Part shown: piece after piece, positions 19,845-28,829 of the stretch | Layout: the number at the start of each line of letters is the position of its first letter | Position numbering within the stretch: the stretch's first letter is position 1 | Source: JACCSI01 sp035575715 | GTDB taxonomy: Bacteria; Acidobacteriota; Vicinamibacteria; Vicinamibacterales; UBA2999 | Assembly: GCA_035575715.1 (NCBI GenBank) | Contig: DATLXN010000033.1 | Coordinates: 65,281-129,280 of the forward strand | Direction: 5' to 3' | Length of the DNA: 64,000 bases | Notes under the pieces: model-generated | The model's database searches: none | What the model saw: only the letters and a program-made list of their open reading frames with translations | Told to the model about the DNA's origin: nothing | Translations under genes and position numbers: made by a program

Positions 19845-20492
19845 ATGTCTGCGATTACCGCTGCGCCGGTCCTCGACTACCTCGCCGCACACAGCCAGCC
19901 ACCCCATGTATTTCTCGACGCCATCGCGGCCGACGGCCGCCACCGGCGACTGCCGATTGTTCACGCGGCCACCGGCGCGTTGCTGCATGCGCTGACTCGA
20001 ACCACCGGCGCGATGCGGGTGCTCGAGATCGGCACTGCGATCGGCTATTCGGCTTTGTGGATTGCCAGCGCTTTGCCGCCGGGTGGGATGCTGATTACGC
20101 TTGAACGTGAACAGGCCCGCGCGACCGCCGCGCGCGCGCATTTGGTGGCCGCAGGCGTCGCGGATCAGGTCTCGGTGATGGTCGGCGACGCCGGACGCTA
20201 CCTGCACAAGGTTGCCGGGCCGTTCGACCTGATTTTTCAGGATGGCGACAAGACCCAGTACTCGCCAATGTTCGATCGCCTGGTCGAACTGTTACGGCCA
20301 GGCGGCACGCTGGTCACCGACAATATTCTCTGGAGTGGCGAAGTGGTACCGGGCTACGTAACCACCCCGGAACATGACCTCGCCGACACTGCAGCCATCG
20401 CCACCTACAATCAGAAGATCACCAGCGACCCGCGGGTGTTTACGACCCTCCTGCCAATTGGCGACGGTGTCGCCGTGACCGTCAAGCGATAA
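19845..20492 (+). CDS. Class I SAM-dependent O-methyltransferase (caffeoyl-CoA OMT-like)
   Basis: Residues near 58-80 (VLEIGTAIGYSALWIASALP) form the SAM-binding motif I. ITLEREQARATAARAHLVAAGV is motif II. LIFQDGDKTQY and GGTLVTDNILWSGEV are the metal-binding and post-motif regions of the cation-dependent O-methyltransferase_3 family. The product has 215 residues from ATG 19845. TTG 19833 and ATG 19836 are in-frame alternatives, but the first overlaps the TATAAT box. The substrate is unknown; catechol-like compounds are usual in the family. Confidence 0.87.
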   Translation: MSAITAAPVLDYLAAHSQPPHVFLDAIAADGRHRRLPIVHAATGALLHALTRTTGAMRVLEIGTAIGYSALWIASALPPGGMLITLEREQARATAARAHLVAAGVADQVSVMVGDAGRYLHKVAGPFDLIFQDGDKTQYSPMFDRLVELLRPGGTLVTDNILWSGEVVPGYVTTPEHDLADTAAIATYNQKITSDPRVFTTLLPIGDGVAVTVKR

Positions 20493-20498
20493 CCAACT

Positions 20499-20687
20499 AT
20501 GACCATCGAACAGTGGCTCGAAGACGCGCGCTCTGACGCGTATCGCCGCAAGATGCCGGAGCTCGCGGACCTGCTCGAGTCGCTGGCCAAGTCGACGGCC
20601 GCGCTGCGGGCGGCGGACTGGAATGACGATGCGGCAGGCGCGTCGCATGTCGAGGAGCTGACCACGACCGAGGACGCGGGCGCATGA
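20499..20687 (+). CDS. Small protein coupled to the amidase (possible GatC/AtzG-like partner)
   Basis: This 62-residue acidic, helical protein (MTIEQWLEDARSDA, MPELADLLESLAKSTAAL) lies 6 bp after the O-methyltransferase, and its stop overlaps the amidase start (ATGA). Amidase-signature enzymes such as GatA and AtzE have a small helical partner encoded next to them, so position and size suggest that role. I see no residue motif that proves it. Confidence 0.6.
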   Translation: MTIEQWLEDARSDAYRRKMPELADLLESLAKSTAALRAADWNDDAAGASHVEELTTTEDAGA

Positions 20688-22036
20688 TCCCGGCCGACAC
20701 CATCACGTCGTTGGCGCCCCGGCTCAAGAGCGGTGACCTGCGTTCGGAGCGGTTGACCGAAGATGCGCTGGCGACCATCACGACGCTCAACCCGCGCCTG
20801 AACGCCTTCATCGCCGTGACCGCCGACGACGCCCTGGCCGCTGCGCGACGGTGCGATCAACAAATCGCCGCGGGCCAGTACCGCGGCGCCCTGCACGGCG
20901 TCCCGATCTCGCTCAAGGATCTGATCGATGTGGCGGGGGTGGCGACGACGGCGGCGTCGAAGCTCCGCGAACACTACGTGGCGCAACGCGACGCGCCAAT
21001 CGTCACGCGATTGCGAGAGGCCGGCGCGGTCATTGTCGGGAAAACCAACCTCCACGAATTCGCGTTTGGTACGACCAACGAGGATTCGGCATGGGGCCCG
21101 GCGCGTCATCCGGTCGATGAGACGAGGTCGCCAGGCGGATCGAGCGGTGGATCGGCGGTGGCGGTGGCGACCGGAATGTCGGTCGCCAGCATCGGCACCG
21201 ATACCGGCGGCTCGATCCGGATCCCGGCGGCGGCGTGCGGCATCGTCGGCCTGAAACCCGGGTACGGCGAGATCTCGGCAAACGGCGTGGTGCCGCTCAG
21301 CCGTCAATTGGATCATGTTGGACCGTTGACGCGTTCAGTCGACGATGCCGAATTGCTTTACGACGTGCTGCGTGGCGTTGCGGGACCCGCGGCGGTGACG
21401 GAAACAGTCGACGGGCTGTTCGGCGTCCGCGTTGGTGTGCTCGGCGGGTATTTCAGCGAGCGTCTCAGTGAAGACGTCGAGAGTGCTTTTCAGCAGACCG
21501 TCGAGGCGATGCGTGGTGCCGGCGCCAGGATGGAGCCGGCAGGGCTGGCCCACGCGGCTGACATCGCGCCAATCTATCTGCACCTCGTGCTGGCGGACGG
21601 AGCGGCGTATCACGCAGCCGCGCTGGAGCGAAAGCCGCATGCTTACACGGAAAATGTGCGCGTGCGCTTGGAGATGGGGCGATATGTTCTAGGCGAGGAT
21701 TACGCTCGGGCACGACGCGGACGCGAGGTCATCCGGCGCGAGGTCGAGGCAGCACTGCATGGTGTCGATGTGCTGATTTGCCCGTCACTCGCTGTCGAGG
21801 CGCCGCCGCTCGGCGCCGCCAGCGTTGCCGTCAAGGGGGGCAAGGAACCAGTCCGCAACGTCATGCTGCGCCTGACCCAGCCTTTCAATCTCTCTGGCCA
21901 TCCGGCCATCTCGATTCCGTGCGGCGCTACCAAAGCAGGCCTGCCGATCGGACTGCAACTGGTTGGCCATCACCAGCGGACACGTGATCTCCTCCGTGTC
22001 GCCCGCCGTGTTGAGCGGGTGTTGCGCCCGCGCTGA
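20684..22036 (+). CDS. Amidase-signature family hydrolase
   Basis: The 450-residue protein carries the full Ser-cisSer-Lys machinery: Lys78 in HGVPISLKDLID, cis-Ser154 in SPGGSSGGSAVAVATG, and nucleophile Ser177 in GTDTGGSIRIPAAACG. The C-terminal NLSGHPAISIPCG block is also typical. It hydrolyses an amide bond and resembles GatA and AtzE-type amidases. Without a GatB neighbour it is probably a free amidase rather than the aminoacyl-tRNA amidotransferase. It overlaps the small gene upstream and the hydrolase downstream by a few bases. Confidence 0.88.
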   Translation: MIPADTITSLAPRLKSGDLRSERLTEDALATITTLNPRLNAFIAVTADDALAAARRCDQQIAAGQYRGALHGVPISLKDLIDVAGVATTAASKLREHYVAQRDAPIVTRLREAGAVIVGKTNLHEFAFGTTNEDSAWGPARHPVDETRSPGGSSGGSAVAVATGMSVASIGTDTGGSIRIPAAACGIVGLKPGYGEISANGVVPLSRQLDHVGPLTRSVDDAELLYDVLRGVAGPAAVTETVDGLFGVRVGVLGGYFSERLSEDVESAFQQTVEAMRGAGARMEPAGLAHAADIAPIYLHLVLADGAAYHAAALERKPHAYTENVRVRLEMGRYVLGEDYARARRGREVIRREVEAALHGVDVLICPSLAVEAPPLGAASVAVKGGKEPVRNVMLRLTQPFNLSGHPAISIPCGATKAGLPIGLQLVGHHQRTRDLLRVARRVERVLRPR

Positions 22037-23076
22037 TGGTTACCGCGTACTTTCACCGCTGGGAACAGCGGCTGTGCGACATCAGCCGAAACGAGCGGGT
22101 CATCAGGCCGTTCGAGTGGGGCGTCGATTGGCTGCCGCACGAGGATCGGCGCGCCGAACAGCCACCGATCGAACTGGTGCGGTCGTGGGTTGACTCGATC
22201 ATGCAGGACACCGACGCCTTCTTCACGCCGGAACCAACCACCGACTACACGTTTACACCGGGTTCGGCAGAGGACATTGCCGGCGGCGAAGCCGGCCTGC
22301 TGACCTTCCCCAGCGCGCTGACCACGCCACATCCCGAAAACAACATCGTGCATGCGCGGTTATTCCCGGCCAAGGACAAGCATCGCGCGATCGTCGTGAT
22401 GCCGCAGTGGAACTCCGACGCCGGCGGCCACATCGGATTGTCGAGGCTGCTCGCCAGAGTCGGGATCACCTGTCTGCGCATCTCCAATCCGTATCACGAC
22501 ATGCGCATGCCGCCCGAATTGACGCGCGCCGACTACATCGTCAGTTCGAACGTTGTGCGGACCTTGCAGGTATGCCGTCAGGCGGTGCTCGACACCCGTC
22601 GCGCGTTATGGTGGTTGCGCGATCAGGGCTACGAGAATCTTGGCCTGCTCGGCACCAGCCTGGGGTCGTGCCTGTCGATGTTGACCGCTTCGCATGAACC
22701 ACTGGTGAAAGCGCAGGCGCTCAACCACGTGTCGCCGTTCTTTGCCGATGTCGTGTGGCGTGGCCTGTCGACTGCACACGTGCGCGAAGGCCTCGACGGC
22801 CACATCGACCTCGAGACGCTGCGCGAGTTGTGGCGGCCGATCAGTCCGTGGTCGTATCTCGATCGGCATCGCACGCGCAAAACGCTGCTGGTCTACGCCA
22901 AGTACGACCTCACCTTCCCGGTCGATTTGTCACGTCAATTTGTCGACGAGTTTCGCCGCTTGGGCCTGCCCACCGAAGTCGCCGTTCTGCCCTGTGGGCA
23001 CTACACCACCGGCTTCGCGCCGTTCAAGTACCTCGACGCCTATTACCTCGCGCGATTTTTACGCAGGAACTTGTAG
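22036..23076 (+). CDS. Alpha/beta hydrolase (ABHD18-like)
   Basis: The 346-residue protein has an alpha/beta-hydrolase core beginning near residue 108 (HRAIVVMPQWNSDAGGHIGLSRLL). The nucleophile elbow is GTSLGS near 202, YAKYDLTFPVD carries a likely acid residue, and PCGHYTTG near 318 carries the catalytic His. The N-terminal 100 residues (FEWGVDWL, FFTPEP) resemble ABHD18-type proteins. The substrate is unknown. Its ATG overlaps the amidase stop (TGATG). Confidence 0.8.
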   Translation: MVTAYFHRWEQRLCDISRNERVIRPFEWGVDWLPHEDRRAEQPPIELVRSWVDSIMQDTDAFFTPEPTTDYTFTPGSAEDIAGGEAGLLTFPSALTTPHPENNIVHARLFPAKDKHRAIVVMPQWNSDAGGHIGLSRLLARVGITCLRISNPYHDMRMPPELTRADYIVSSNVVRTLQVCRQAVLDTRRALWWLRDQGYENLGLLGTSLGSCLSMLTASHEPLVKAQALNHVSPFFADVVWRGLSTAHVREGLDGHIDLETLRELWRPISPWSYLDRHRTRKTLLVYAKYDLTFPVDLSRQFVDEFRRLGLPTEVAVLPCGHYTTGFAPFKYLDAYYLARFLRRNL

Positions 23077-23131
23077 CCGGCCAGCGCCGTCCAACCTCGA
23101 GGGGCGGGTGTATGATCCGCCCCGGCTTGAT

Positions 23132-23359
23132 ATGGACGCCCCGGTTTCGCGCACCAACTCGATCAGCACCTACGGCGTCGGTGTGGTGGGTATCGTCGGC
23201 ATTTTGGCGATGGTCATTGCCGGCGCGGCAATTTGGCTGGTGCTGACCGACCCGGTGACCGTTGCTGAATCGATCGACTCAGGAGAAGTGTCGCCGCTGG
23301 TGCGTTCGCTCGCGGGGGCGATTTTCGAAGCGCTCCGGGGCTTACTGAAATACCTGTAG
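23132..23359 (+). CDS. Small single-pass membrane protein
   Basis: The 75-residue product from ATG 23132 has a short polar N-terminus, one hydrophobic helix (GVGVVGIVGILAMVIAGAAI) and an amphipathic C-terminal part. It follows the hydrolase by 55 bp in the same direction. I do not recognise a family. The clean membrane segment and clean ends support it as real. Confidence 0.6.
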   Translation: MDAPVSRTNSISTYGVGVVGIVGILAMVIAGAAIWLVLTDPVTVAESIDSGEVSPLVRSLAGAIFEALRGLLKYL

Positions 23360-23386
23360 TGGCGGTCTCACCACCGCCTCTCCACG

Positions 23387-24403
23387 CTACGGTTCCAGGA
23401 TCACCTTCCCGAACTGTTCCCCACGTTCTAAATACGCCTGGGCCGCCGCGGCTTCCGCCAGCGGGAACGTCCGATCAACGACCGGGCGGAGCTGCCCCGC
23501 GAAAAAGAATTGCGCGGCGCGCAGGAGTTCCGCCTTGGTCCCCATGTACGACCCCATCAAGGTGTGCTGCTTCGAGAACAAAAAGCGCAGATCGACGCTG
23601 GCCTTGTGCCCCGTGGTGGCGCCGCACGTCACCAGCCGACCGCCGCGCGTCAGGCACTTGAGGCTGCGCTCCCAGGTCGCTTCGCCAACGTGCTCAATGA
23701 CCACGTCGACGCCACGGTTGTTGGTGAACCGTCGAATCTCGGCCGGCACATCCTGGGTGTGATGGTTGACCACTTCGTAGGCGCCGATCTCTCGTGCGCG
23801 AGCGAGCTTTTCATCGCTGCCCGCGGTGGCAAAGACACGCGCGCCGTGGAGCCACGCAATCTGAATGGCAGCCTGACCGACGCCGCTGCCCGCACCGAGC
23901 ACCAGCACGTCTTCGCCGGGCCGGATTTTGGCGCGCGTCACCAACATGTGCCAGGCGGTGACAAAGGTCAGCGGAAACGCTGCCGCTTCAGCAAACCCGA
24001 TGGCGTCGGGGATCGCGACGACGTTCTGGATCGGGACCCGGACCAGTTCGGCGTAACCGCCGTCGCTCTGGGAGCCGAGCACGTCGTAGCGCGCGCATTC
24101 GTTATCGCGCCCCTCCAGGCAGGCCTCACAACGGCCGCATGACAGGCCCGGCTGCAGCAGCACGCGACGGCCGGCCGGCAGTTGCTTGTCGCTGCAGTCG
24201 ACGACTTCACCGGCAACGTCAGCGCCCGAAATGTGCGGCAGTGGCACACCGACGACACCGCGCCGATTCCACAGATCGAGATGATTGAGCGCACACGCGC
24301 GGACGCGGATCAGAACCTCGCCGGCTTGCAGCTCCGGATCAGGGGCCTCTTCATAACGGAGGACGTCAGCGCCGCCGTGGGCGTGGAAGCGAACCGCCTT
24401 CAT
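23387..24403 (-). CDS. Zinc-binding alcohol dehydrogenase / quinone oxidoreductase (MDR family)
   Basis: The 338-residue product starts MKAVRFHAHGGADVLRYEEAPDP. It has the catalytic-domain loop HISGADVAGEVV and the structural zinc motif CGRCEACLEGRDNEC near 93-107. The NAD(P)-binding region contains VLGAGSGVGQAAIQIA near 167-182. Medium-chain dehydrogenases of this type reduce quinones or oxidise alcohols with NADP. Its start overlaps the stop of the M16 gene upstream (ATGA), so it is probably the third gene of the M16 operon. Confidence 0.87.
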   Translation of the reverse strand: MKAVRFHAHGGADVLRYEEAPDPELQAGEVLIRVRACALNHLDLWNRRGVVGVPLPHISGADVAGEVVDCSDKQLPAGRRVLLQPGLSCGRCEACLEGRDNECARYDVLGSQSDGGYAELVRVPIQNVVAIPDAIGFAEAAAFPLTFVTAWHMLVTRAKIRPGEDVLVLGAGSGVGQAAIQIAWLHGARVFATAGSDEKLARAREIGAYEVVNHHTQDVPAEIRRFTNNRGVDVVIEHVGEATWERSLKCLTRGGRLVTCGATTGHKASVDLRFLFSKQHTLMGSYMGTKAELLRAAQFFFAGQLRPVVDRTFPLAEAAAAQAYLERGEQFGKVILEP

Positions 24404-25782
24404 TGTCCGAGCACGCTGAGGACGAACGGCTCACCGAGGTTGAGCGTCGTCAACGTCGAGGCAATCTGTTGGTGGTCGCCGACCGCCAGCGTCACCATCC
24501 GCGCCGGGTCGAGATACGCCGCCGCGACGCGACCGACTTCATCGAGCGTCACCGCCTCGATGCGGGGCACGAACTCCTCGAAATAATGGTCCGACAGGCC
24601 ATGCAGCGCCAGTTGGCCAACGCCGCGCGCGACCTGCTGCGCGGTTTCAAAGCCGCGCGGATAGCCTTGCGTGACCGATGCTCGCGCCATCGAGAGTTCG
24701 TCAGCAGTCGCCGGTCGGGCGCCGCGAATATCCTCGATCTCGCGCAGGGCTTCGCGAATCGCCGGCGCCGTCACCTCGGTTTGCACGCTGGTCGACAAGG
24801 CGAACGGCCCCAGCCCGCGGCGCAGATCAAATCCGGTCCGGACCCCGTAGGTGTAACCCTTGTCCTGGCGCAGATTGAGATTGACGCGGCTGGTGAACTG
24901 CCCGCCCAGAATCATATTCAGAAGAACCAGCGCATGGTAGTCCGGTGTATCCCGCGAGGCGCAGACGTGGCCAATGCGGATTTCGGACTGCGCCGCGCCA
25001 GCCCGGGGCACGACCGCGAGCCGCCGCTCGGGAAACAGGGGCGGCGCGACTAAGCCGGCGTGACGATTGACCCGAGGCGCGTCGGCAGGCGTCTCCCAGC
25101 CACCGAACACATCGGTCACCCCCGCAAACAGCTCGGCCGGTTCTGCATCGCCGACGATGACGATCGTCGCGCCGCTCGGCACAAACGCGCCACGATGAAA
25201 GCTGCGGATGTCCGCGGCGGTGGTCGCTTCAATCGCCGTTTCACTGCCCAGACCAAGATGCCCGTACGGGTGATCGCGATAGAGCAAGCGCATCAACGCC
25301 CGCTCGGCGACCGCGGGGGCATGATCGCGGAGTTGCCGCAGCCGCTCGAGCCGCAGCTTGCGGACGCGCTCAATATCGGGGTCGGCGAGGTTTGGCCGGA
25401 TCGCCATCTCAGCGAGCAACGCGACCGCCGGCGCCAGGTAGGGGGTCAACGTCGTGAGCGATAAGGCAATGGCATCCGGGCCGACGTCGATATCGAGATC
25501 GGCGCCGTAGCGGGCGAGGTCATCTGACACGTCGAGCGCCGAACGTCCGCCACTTCCCTCATCGATCAGATCCGCAGTGAACGCGGCGAGGCCAGGACGA
25601 TCGGGGGGGTCCGCGGCTGTGCCGCCGGGCACGATCAACACCGCGCACACGACCGGCACGTTGCGGTGCGACACGGCGCGCACTTCCAGACCATTGGTCA
25701 GGACGCGGCGATGAATCTGCGGAAACCGGAACGGCGCATTCGGTCCGGGAATCGGCAGCACGCTCCGGTCAACGCGGCTCAC
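24400..25782 (-). CDS. M16-family peptidase-like subunit lacking the zinc motif
   Basis: The 460-residue protein has the M16 fold pattern: LTNGLEVRAVSHRNVPVVCAVLIVPGGTAADP at the start, a middle inactive-domain segment with IVGDAEPAELF, and a C-terminal RLAVVPRAGAAQSEIRIGHV. Where the active partner has HxxEH, this one reads FTADLIDEG, so it cannot bind zinc in the usual way. Such genes are commonly paired with an active M16 subunit, forming a heterodimer like mitochondrial processing peptidase. It starts at GTG 25782, overlapping the active subunit stop. Confidence 0.87.
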   Translation of the reverse strand: MSRVDRSVLPIPGPNAPFRFPQIHRRVLTNGLEVRAVSHRNVPVVCAVLIVPGGTAADPPDRPGLAAFTADLIDEGSGGRSALDVSDDLARYGADLDIDVGPDAIALSLTTLTPYLAPAVALLAEMAIRPNLADPDIERVRKLRLERLRQLRDHAPAVAERALMRLLYRDHPYGHLGLGSETAIEATTAADIRSFHRGAFVPSGATIVIVGDAEPAELFAGVTDVFGGWETPADAPRVNRHAGLVAPPLFPERRLAVVPRAGAAQSEIRIGHVCASRDTPDYHALVLLNMILGGQFTSRVNLNLRQDKGYTYGVRTGFDLRRGLGPFALSTSVQTEVTAPAIREALREIEDIRGARPATADELSMARASVTQGYPRGFETAQQVARGVGQLALHGLSDHYFEEFVPRIEAVTLDEVGRVAAAYLDPARMVTLAVGDHQQIASTLTTLNLGEPFVLSVLGQ

Positions 25783-27083
25783 GAGGCGCGCACCGCGGAT
25801 GATCCGGGCAGCGCCAGCGCCTGCTGGCCAGTCGGGACGACGCTTAACGCGACGCGCGGCCGTCCGGTCAGCCAGGTGCGCACCGCGGTCGCAATCGACG
25901 CACTGGTCGCGTTGTCGTAGCGCGCACGGTCGGCAGCAAAGAAGCCGGGGTCGCCGCGGAACACGTTATACGCGTTGAGCTGATCAGACTTGCCGCCAAA
26001 TCCGCCGATGGTCTGCAGGCGATAGACAAACTGCGACGCCGTTTGCGCACGTGACCGCTCCAGTTCGGCGGCGGTCGGCCCTTGCGCGGCCAGTTCGGCG
26101 AGGGTTTCGGTGATCACGGTTTCGAGTGCGGCGAGCGAGACACCAGGGACGGCCGTGCTCGCGATCTGGAAGACACCGGACAACTCGCGTGAGTGCTGGT
26201 AGGCCACGACGTCGGCGGCAATTCGCTTCTCGTAGACCAACGTCCGGTAGAGGCGCGACGTTTTGCCATGCGCGATCAAGTCAGACGCCAGGTCGAGATC
26301 GGCATCGCCGGCCTCGAACATCGCCGGGGAATGCCACGACAGGTAGAGCCGGGCGAGTTCGACACGGTCTTCGAGCACCAGGCGTGAGTCGACCGGCGGC
26401 GCCGGTGAGACCACCACCGGCGGCGCGACGACACCGGTCGGGATGTCACCGAAATACTGCTCCGCCAAGTCGAAGGCACGTTCCGGTTCGACGTCTCCGG
26501 CCAAGGTCAGCGAGGCATTGGCTGGGTGGTAATAGGTGCTGAAGAAATCCCGCACTTCGTCGAGTGCCATCGATCGAATGTCGTCGGCAGAGCCAATTGT
26601 CAGCCAGTGATACGGGTGATCGGGCGCGAACAACGCCGCGGCCATCGCAATGCCGGCCAGTCCATAAGGACGATTCTCGTAGTTCTGACGACGCTCGTTG
26701 AGCACCACGTCGCGCTGGTTCTCGAATTTTTCTTTGGTCAGTGCCGGCAGCAGATAGCCCATCCGATCGGATTCCATCCACAGCGCCAGATCGAGCGCAC
26801 CGGTCGGCACCACTTCCCAGTAGTTGGTGCGGTCGGTATTGGTCGAGCCGTTGAGTAATCCGCCGGCCTGTTGCAGTGGCTGGAAGTAGCCCTTGTCGTA
26901 ATGTTCCGACCCTTCGAACATCAGGTGCTCGAACAGATGGGCAAAGCCGGTTCGCCCGGGTCGTTCGTTCTTCGATCCGACGTGGTACCACACGTTTACC
27001 GCAACCATCGGCAGTTGGCGATGTTGGTGCACGATCACGTCGAGACCGTTGTCGAGCGTGCGCTTGATGTACGGTATTTCCAT
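25779..27083 (-). CDS. M16-family zinc metallopeptidase, catalytic subunit
   Basis: The protein (434 residues from ATG 27083) carries the inverted zinc motif HLFEH within FAHLFEHLMFEGSEHY. The downstream Glu lies in a QRDVVLNERRQNYENRPYG segment. These are defining features of active M16 (pitrilysin-like) peptidases. No signal peptide is evident, so it probably acts on peptides in the cytoplasm, or in the periplasm if exported by another route. TTG 27098 could extend it by five residues, but ATG 27083 is preferred. That ATG and the ATG of the divergent MFS gene are separated by only two bases. Confidence 0.9.
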   Translation of the reverse strand: MEIPYIKRTLDNGLDVIVHQHRQLPMVAVNVWYHVGSKNERPGRTGFAHLFEHLMFEGSEHYDKGYFQPLQQAGGLLNGSTNTDRTNYWEVVPTGALDLALWMESDRMGYLLPALTKEKFENQRDVVLNERRQNYENRPYGLAGIAMAAALFAPDHPYHWLTIGSADDIRSMALDEVRDFFSTYYHPANASLTLAGDVEPERAFDLAEQYFGDIPTGVVAPPVVVSPAPPVDSRLVLEDRVELARLYLSWHSPAMFEAGDADLDLASDLIAHGKTSRLYRTLVYEKRIAADVVAYQHSRELSGVFQIASTAVPGVSLAALETVITETLAELAAQGPTAAELERSRAQTASQFVYRLQTIGGFGGKSDQLNAYNVFRGDPGFFAADRARYDNATSASIATAVRTWLTGRPRVALSVVPTGQQALALPGSSAVRAS

Positions 27084-27088
27084 CGATG
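27081..27088. other. Shared palindrome CATCGATG holding two divergent start codons
   Basis: CATCGATG contains the ATG of the M16 gene on the minus strand (27083-27081) and the ATG of the MFS gene on the plus strand (27086-27088). There is no intergenic space, so each gene's promoter and ribosome binding site must lie inside the other's coding region, unless one start is further in. Confidence 0.75.
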
Positions 27089-28270
27089 CAGGGGCCAAAG
27101 ACCGATCCTATCGCATGGCGGATGCTCGCGGCCCTGGCGGTGGCCGAGTTTCTCGGAATGACACTGTGGTTTTCGGCCACTGCGGTGACACCGGTGCTGG
27201 TCCGCGAGTTCGCCATGGCCCCCGACCGCGCGGCATGGCTGACAATGGCCGTGCAGGCGGGATTTGTCGTCGGCACACTCGCCAGTGCGCTGGTCAATCT
27301 GGCCGACGTCCTCAATGCGCGGCTACTGCTCTTTCTCGGCGCCGTGGCTGGCGCCATCGCCAACGGTGCCGTGCTGTGGGCGACGTCGGCGGACGGCGTC
27401 ATCGCGCTCCGTTTTTTTACCGGCGTGGCACTCGCCTGCGTTTATCCCCCTGGGATGAAACTCGCGGCGGGGTGGTTTCGCGATCGTCGCGGCTTCGCGC
27501 TCGGGATCGTGATCGGCGCGCTGACGCTCGGCAAGGCGTTCCCGCACTTGCTCACCGCGATCTACGGCGACGCCTGGCGCGAGCCGATGTTGCTCGCCTC
27601 GGCGTTATCGATCGCGGGTGGCGTCCTGGTGCTGCTCGTTGTCCGCGATGGGCCCTATGTCACCGCCACCGCGCCCTTCGATCCGCACGCCATCCGTCGT
27701 ATCCTGCAGAGTCGCGGCGCCCGTCTGGCCACATTCGGCTATCTCGGACACATGTGGGAACTCTACGCGATGTGGACCTGGATCGCGGTCATCGCCACCG
27801 CCAGCTTCACCGCGGCTGGTCTGGCGAATGCCGGGGCATCGGGGTCGATCGCCGCGTTTCTGGCGATCGCGAGCGGAACGGTCGGATGCGTTATGGCCGG
27901 CTGGTTAGCCGATCGTCTCGGTCGCGCACGCGTCGCGATGTGGGCGCTGTGGGCCAGCGCCGCCTGCGCCGCGATGACCAGCGTCGTCTACGGCGCGTCA
28001 CCGATCTGGTTCTATGCGCTGGCGATGATGTGGGGCTTCGCGGTCGTCGCCGACTCCGCGCAGTTCTCGGCCCTGGTCACCGAGTATGCGCCGACCGAAC
28101 ACATCGGCACGGCGCTGACGCTGCAAACCTGCCTGGGATTTCTACTGACGATCGTGACGATCGAAGCCCTGCCCCGTCTTGCGGCGATCGTCAGCTGGCG
28201 CTGGGCATCGCTGTTGCTGGTGCCCGGGCCGCTACTGGGGATCGTCGCGATGCGGCGACTGGGGCGTTAG
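27086..28270 (+). CDS. MFS transporter
   Basis: The 394-residue product has about twelve hydrophobic helices. The conserved loop between helices 2 and 3 is present but degenerate, and GWLADRLGRARVAMW near 270 is the second-half copy of the MFS loop motif. The N-terminal helix contains LAVAEFLGMTLWFSATAVTPVL, seen in putative nitrate/sugar-type MFS carriers of unknown substrate. Met13 could be the true start, giving the gene room for a 5-prime region, because ATG 27086 touches the divergent M16 start. Confidence 0.82.
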   Translation: MQGPKTDPIAWRMLAALAVAEFLGMTLWFSATAVTPVLVREFAMAPDRAAWLTMAVQAGFVVGTLASALVNLADVLNARLLLFLGAVAGAIANGAVLWATSADGVIALRFFTGVALACVYPPGMKLAAGWFRDRRGFALGIVIGALTLGKAFPHLLTAIYGDAWREPMLLASALSIAGGVLVLLVVRDGPYVTATAPFDPHAIRRILQSRGARLATFGYLGHMWELYAMWTWIAVIATASFTAAGLANAGASGSIAAFLAIASGTVGCVMAGWLADRLGRARVAMWALWASAACAAMTSVVYGASPIWFYALAMMWGFAVVADSAQFSALVTEYAPTEHIGTALTLQTCLGFLLTIVTIEALPRLAAIVSWRWASLLLVPGPLLGIVAMRRLGR

Positions 28271-28281
28271 TCGTCGGTCGG

Positions 28282-28310
28282 CTGGCGACTGGCGACTGGC
28301 GACTGGCGAC
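28282..28310. repeat. Heptamer tandem repeat (CTGGCGA)x4
   Basis: Four exact copies of CTGGCGA run from 28282 to 28309, in the 41-bp gap between the convergent MFS and DUF3347 genes. Confidence 0.95.
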
Positions 28311-28311
28311 G

Positions 28312-28752
28312 TCAGTCTTTAAAGCTTCCACACGTCAGCATCGACGCACCGTAATACGGGTTTCGGATCTCCTTGTCCTTCTGCAGCCACGGCTTGTTGA
28401 CCATTGGGCAGTAGGCGAGACGCACGTCCTTGCCGAAGCCTGACTTGGTCTTGACGGCATACGCTTCGAGGGCGCTGCTGACGTCGCCGTAGGCGGTCCG
28501 AGCGGCCGCGATGTCTTTGGCGGCGACCAGCTTCTTCGCGCTCGCGGTGAGCGCGGCGCCGTCGGCCCCTAGCGCCGCTGCCGCCGTCTCAACGGCCTGC
28601 GCGTGCACCGCGATCGGCGCAAATTGATCGCTGGCCAACGCGACTTGAATCTGAAGATACGGATCGACCAGCGCTGACGGCAAATCGGCAGCGGCTCCAG
28701 TATTCGCCGATAGCAGTAGCGCCGCAGCAATCGTCATCAATGTTTGAATCAT
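28312..28752 (-). CDS. Exported DUF3347-type metal-binding protein
   Basis: The 146-residue product has a signal peptide (MTIAAALLLSANTGAAA), a helical middle (residues 25-105) and a C-terminal YCPMVNKPWLQKDKEIRNPYYGASMLTCG. The CPM, WLQ, NPYYG and M-x-x-CG pattern is that of the DUF3347 domain, also found at the end of CusB-like efflux adaptors, where the Cys and Met residues bind Cu(I)/Ag(I). It probably binds copper in the periplasm. No efflux genes are adjacent. Confidence 0.83.
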   Translation of the reverse strand: MIQTLMTIAAALLLSANTGAAADLPSALVDPYLQIQVALASDQFAPIAVHAQAVETAAAALGADGAALTASAKKLVAAKDIAAARTAYGDVSSALEAYAVKTKSGFGKDVRLAYCPMVNKPWLQKDKEIRNPYYGASMLTCGSFKD

Positions 28753-28756
28753 CTTT

Positions 28757-28783
28757 TTCGTGTCCTTCGTGGCCTTCGTGTTG
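28757..28783. repeat. Nonamer tandem repeat TTCGTGNNN x3
   Basis: TTCGTGTCC, TTCGTGGCC and TTCGTGTTG stand in tandem just upstream of the DUF3347 gene start. The layout is like the TTCCGCG nonamers at 12103. Confidence 0.8.
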
Positions 28784-28790
28784 TGTTGGA

Positions 28791-28825
28791 TCCCTGATCC
28801 CTGATCCCTGATCCCTGATCCCTGA
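28791..28825. repeat. Heptamer tandem repeat (TCCCTGA)x5
   Basis: Five exact copies of TCCCTGA run directly up to the stop codon region of the mrp gene. They separate it from the nonamer block and the DUF3347 gene. Confidence 0.95.
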
Positions 28826-28829
28826 AATT

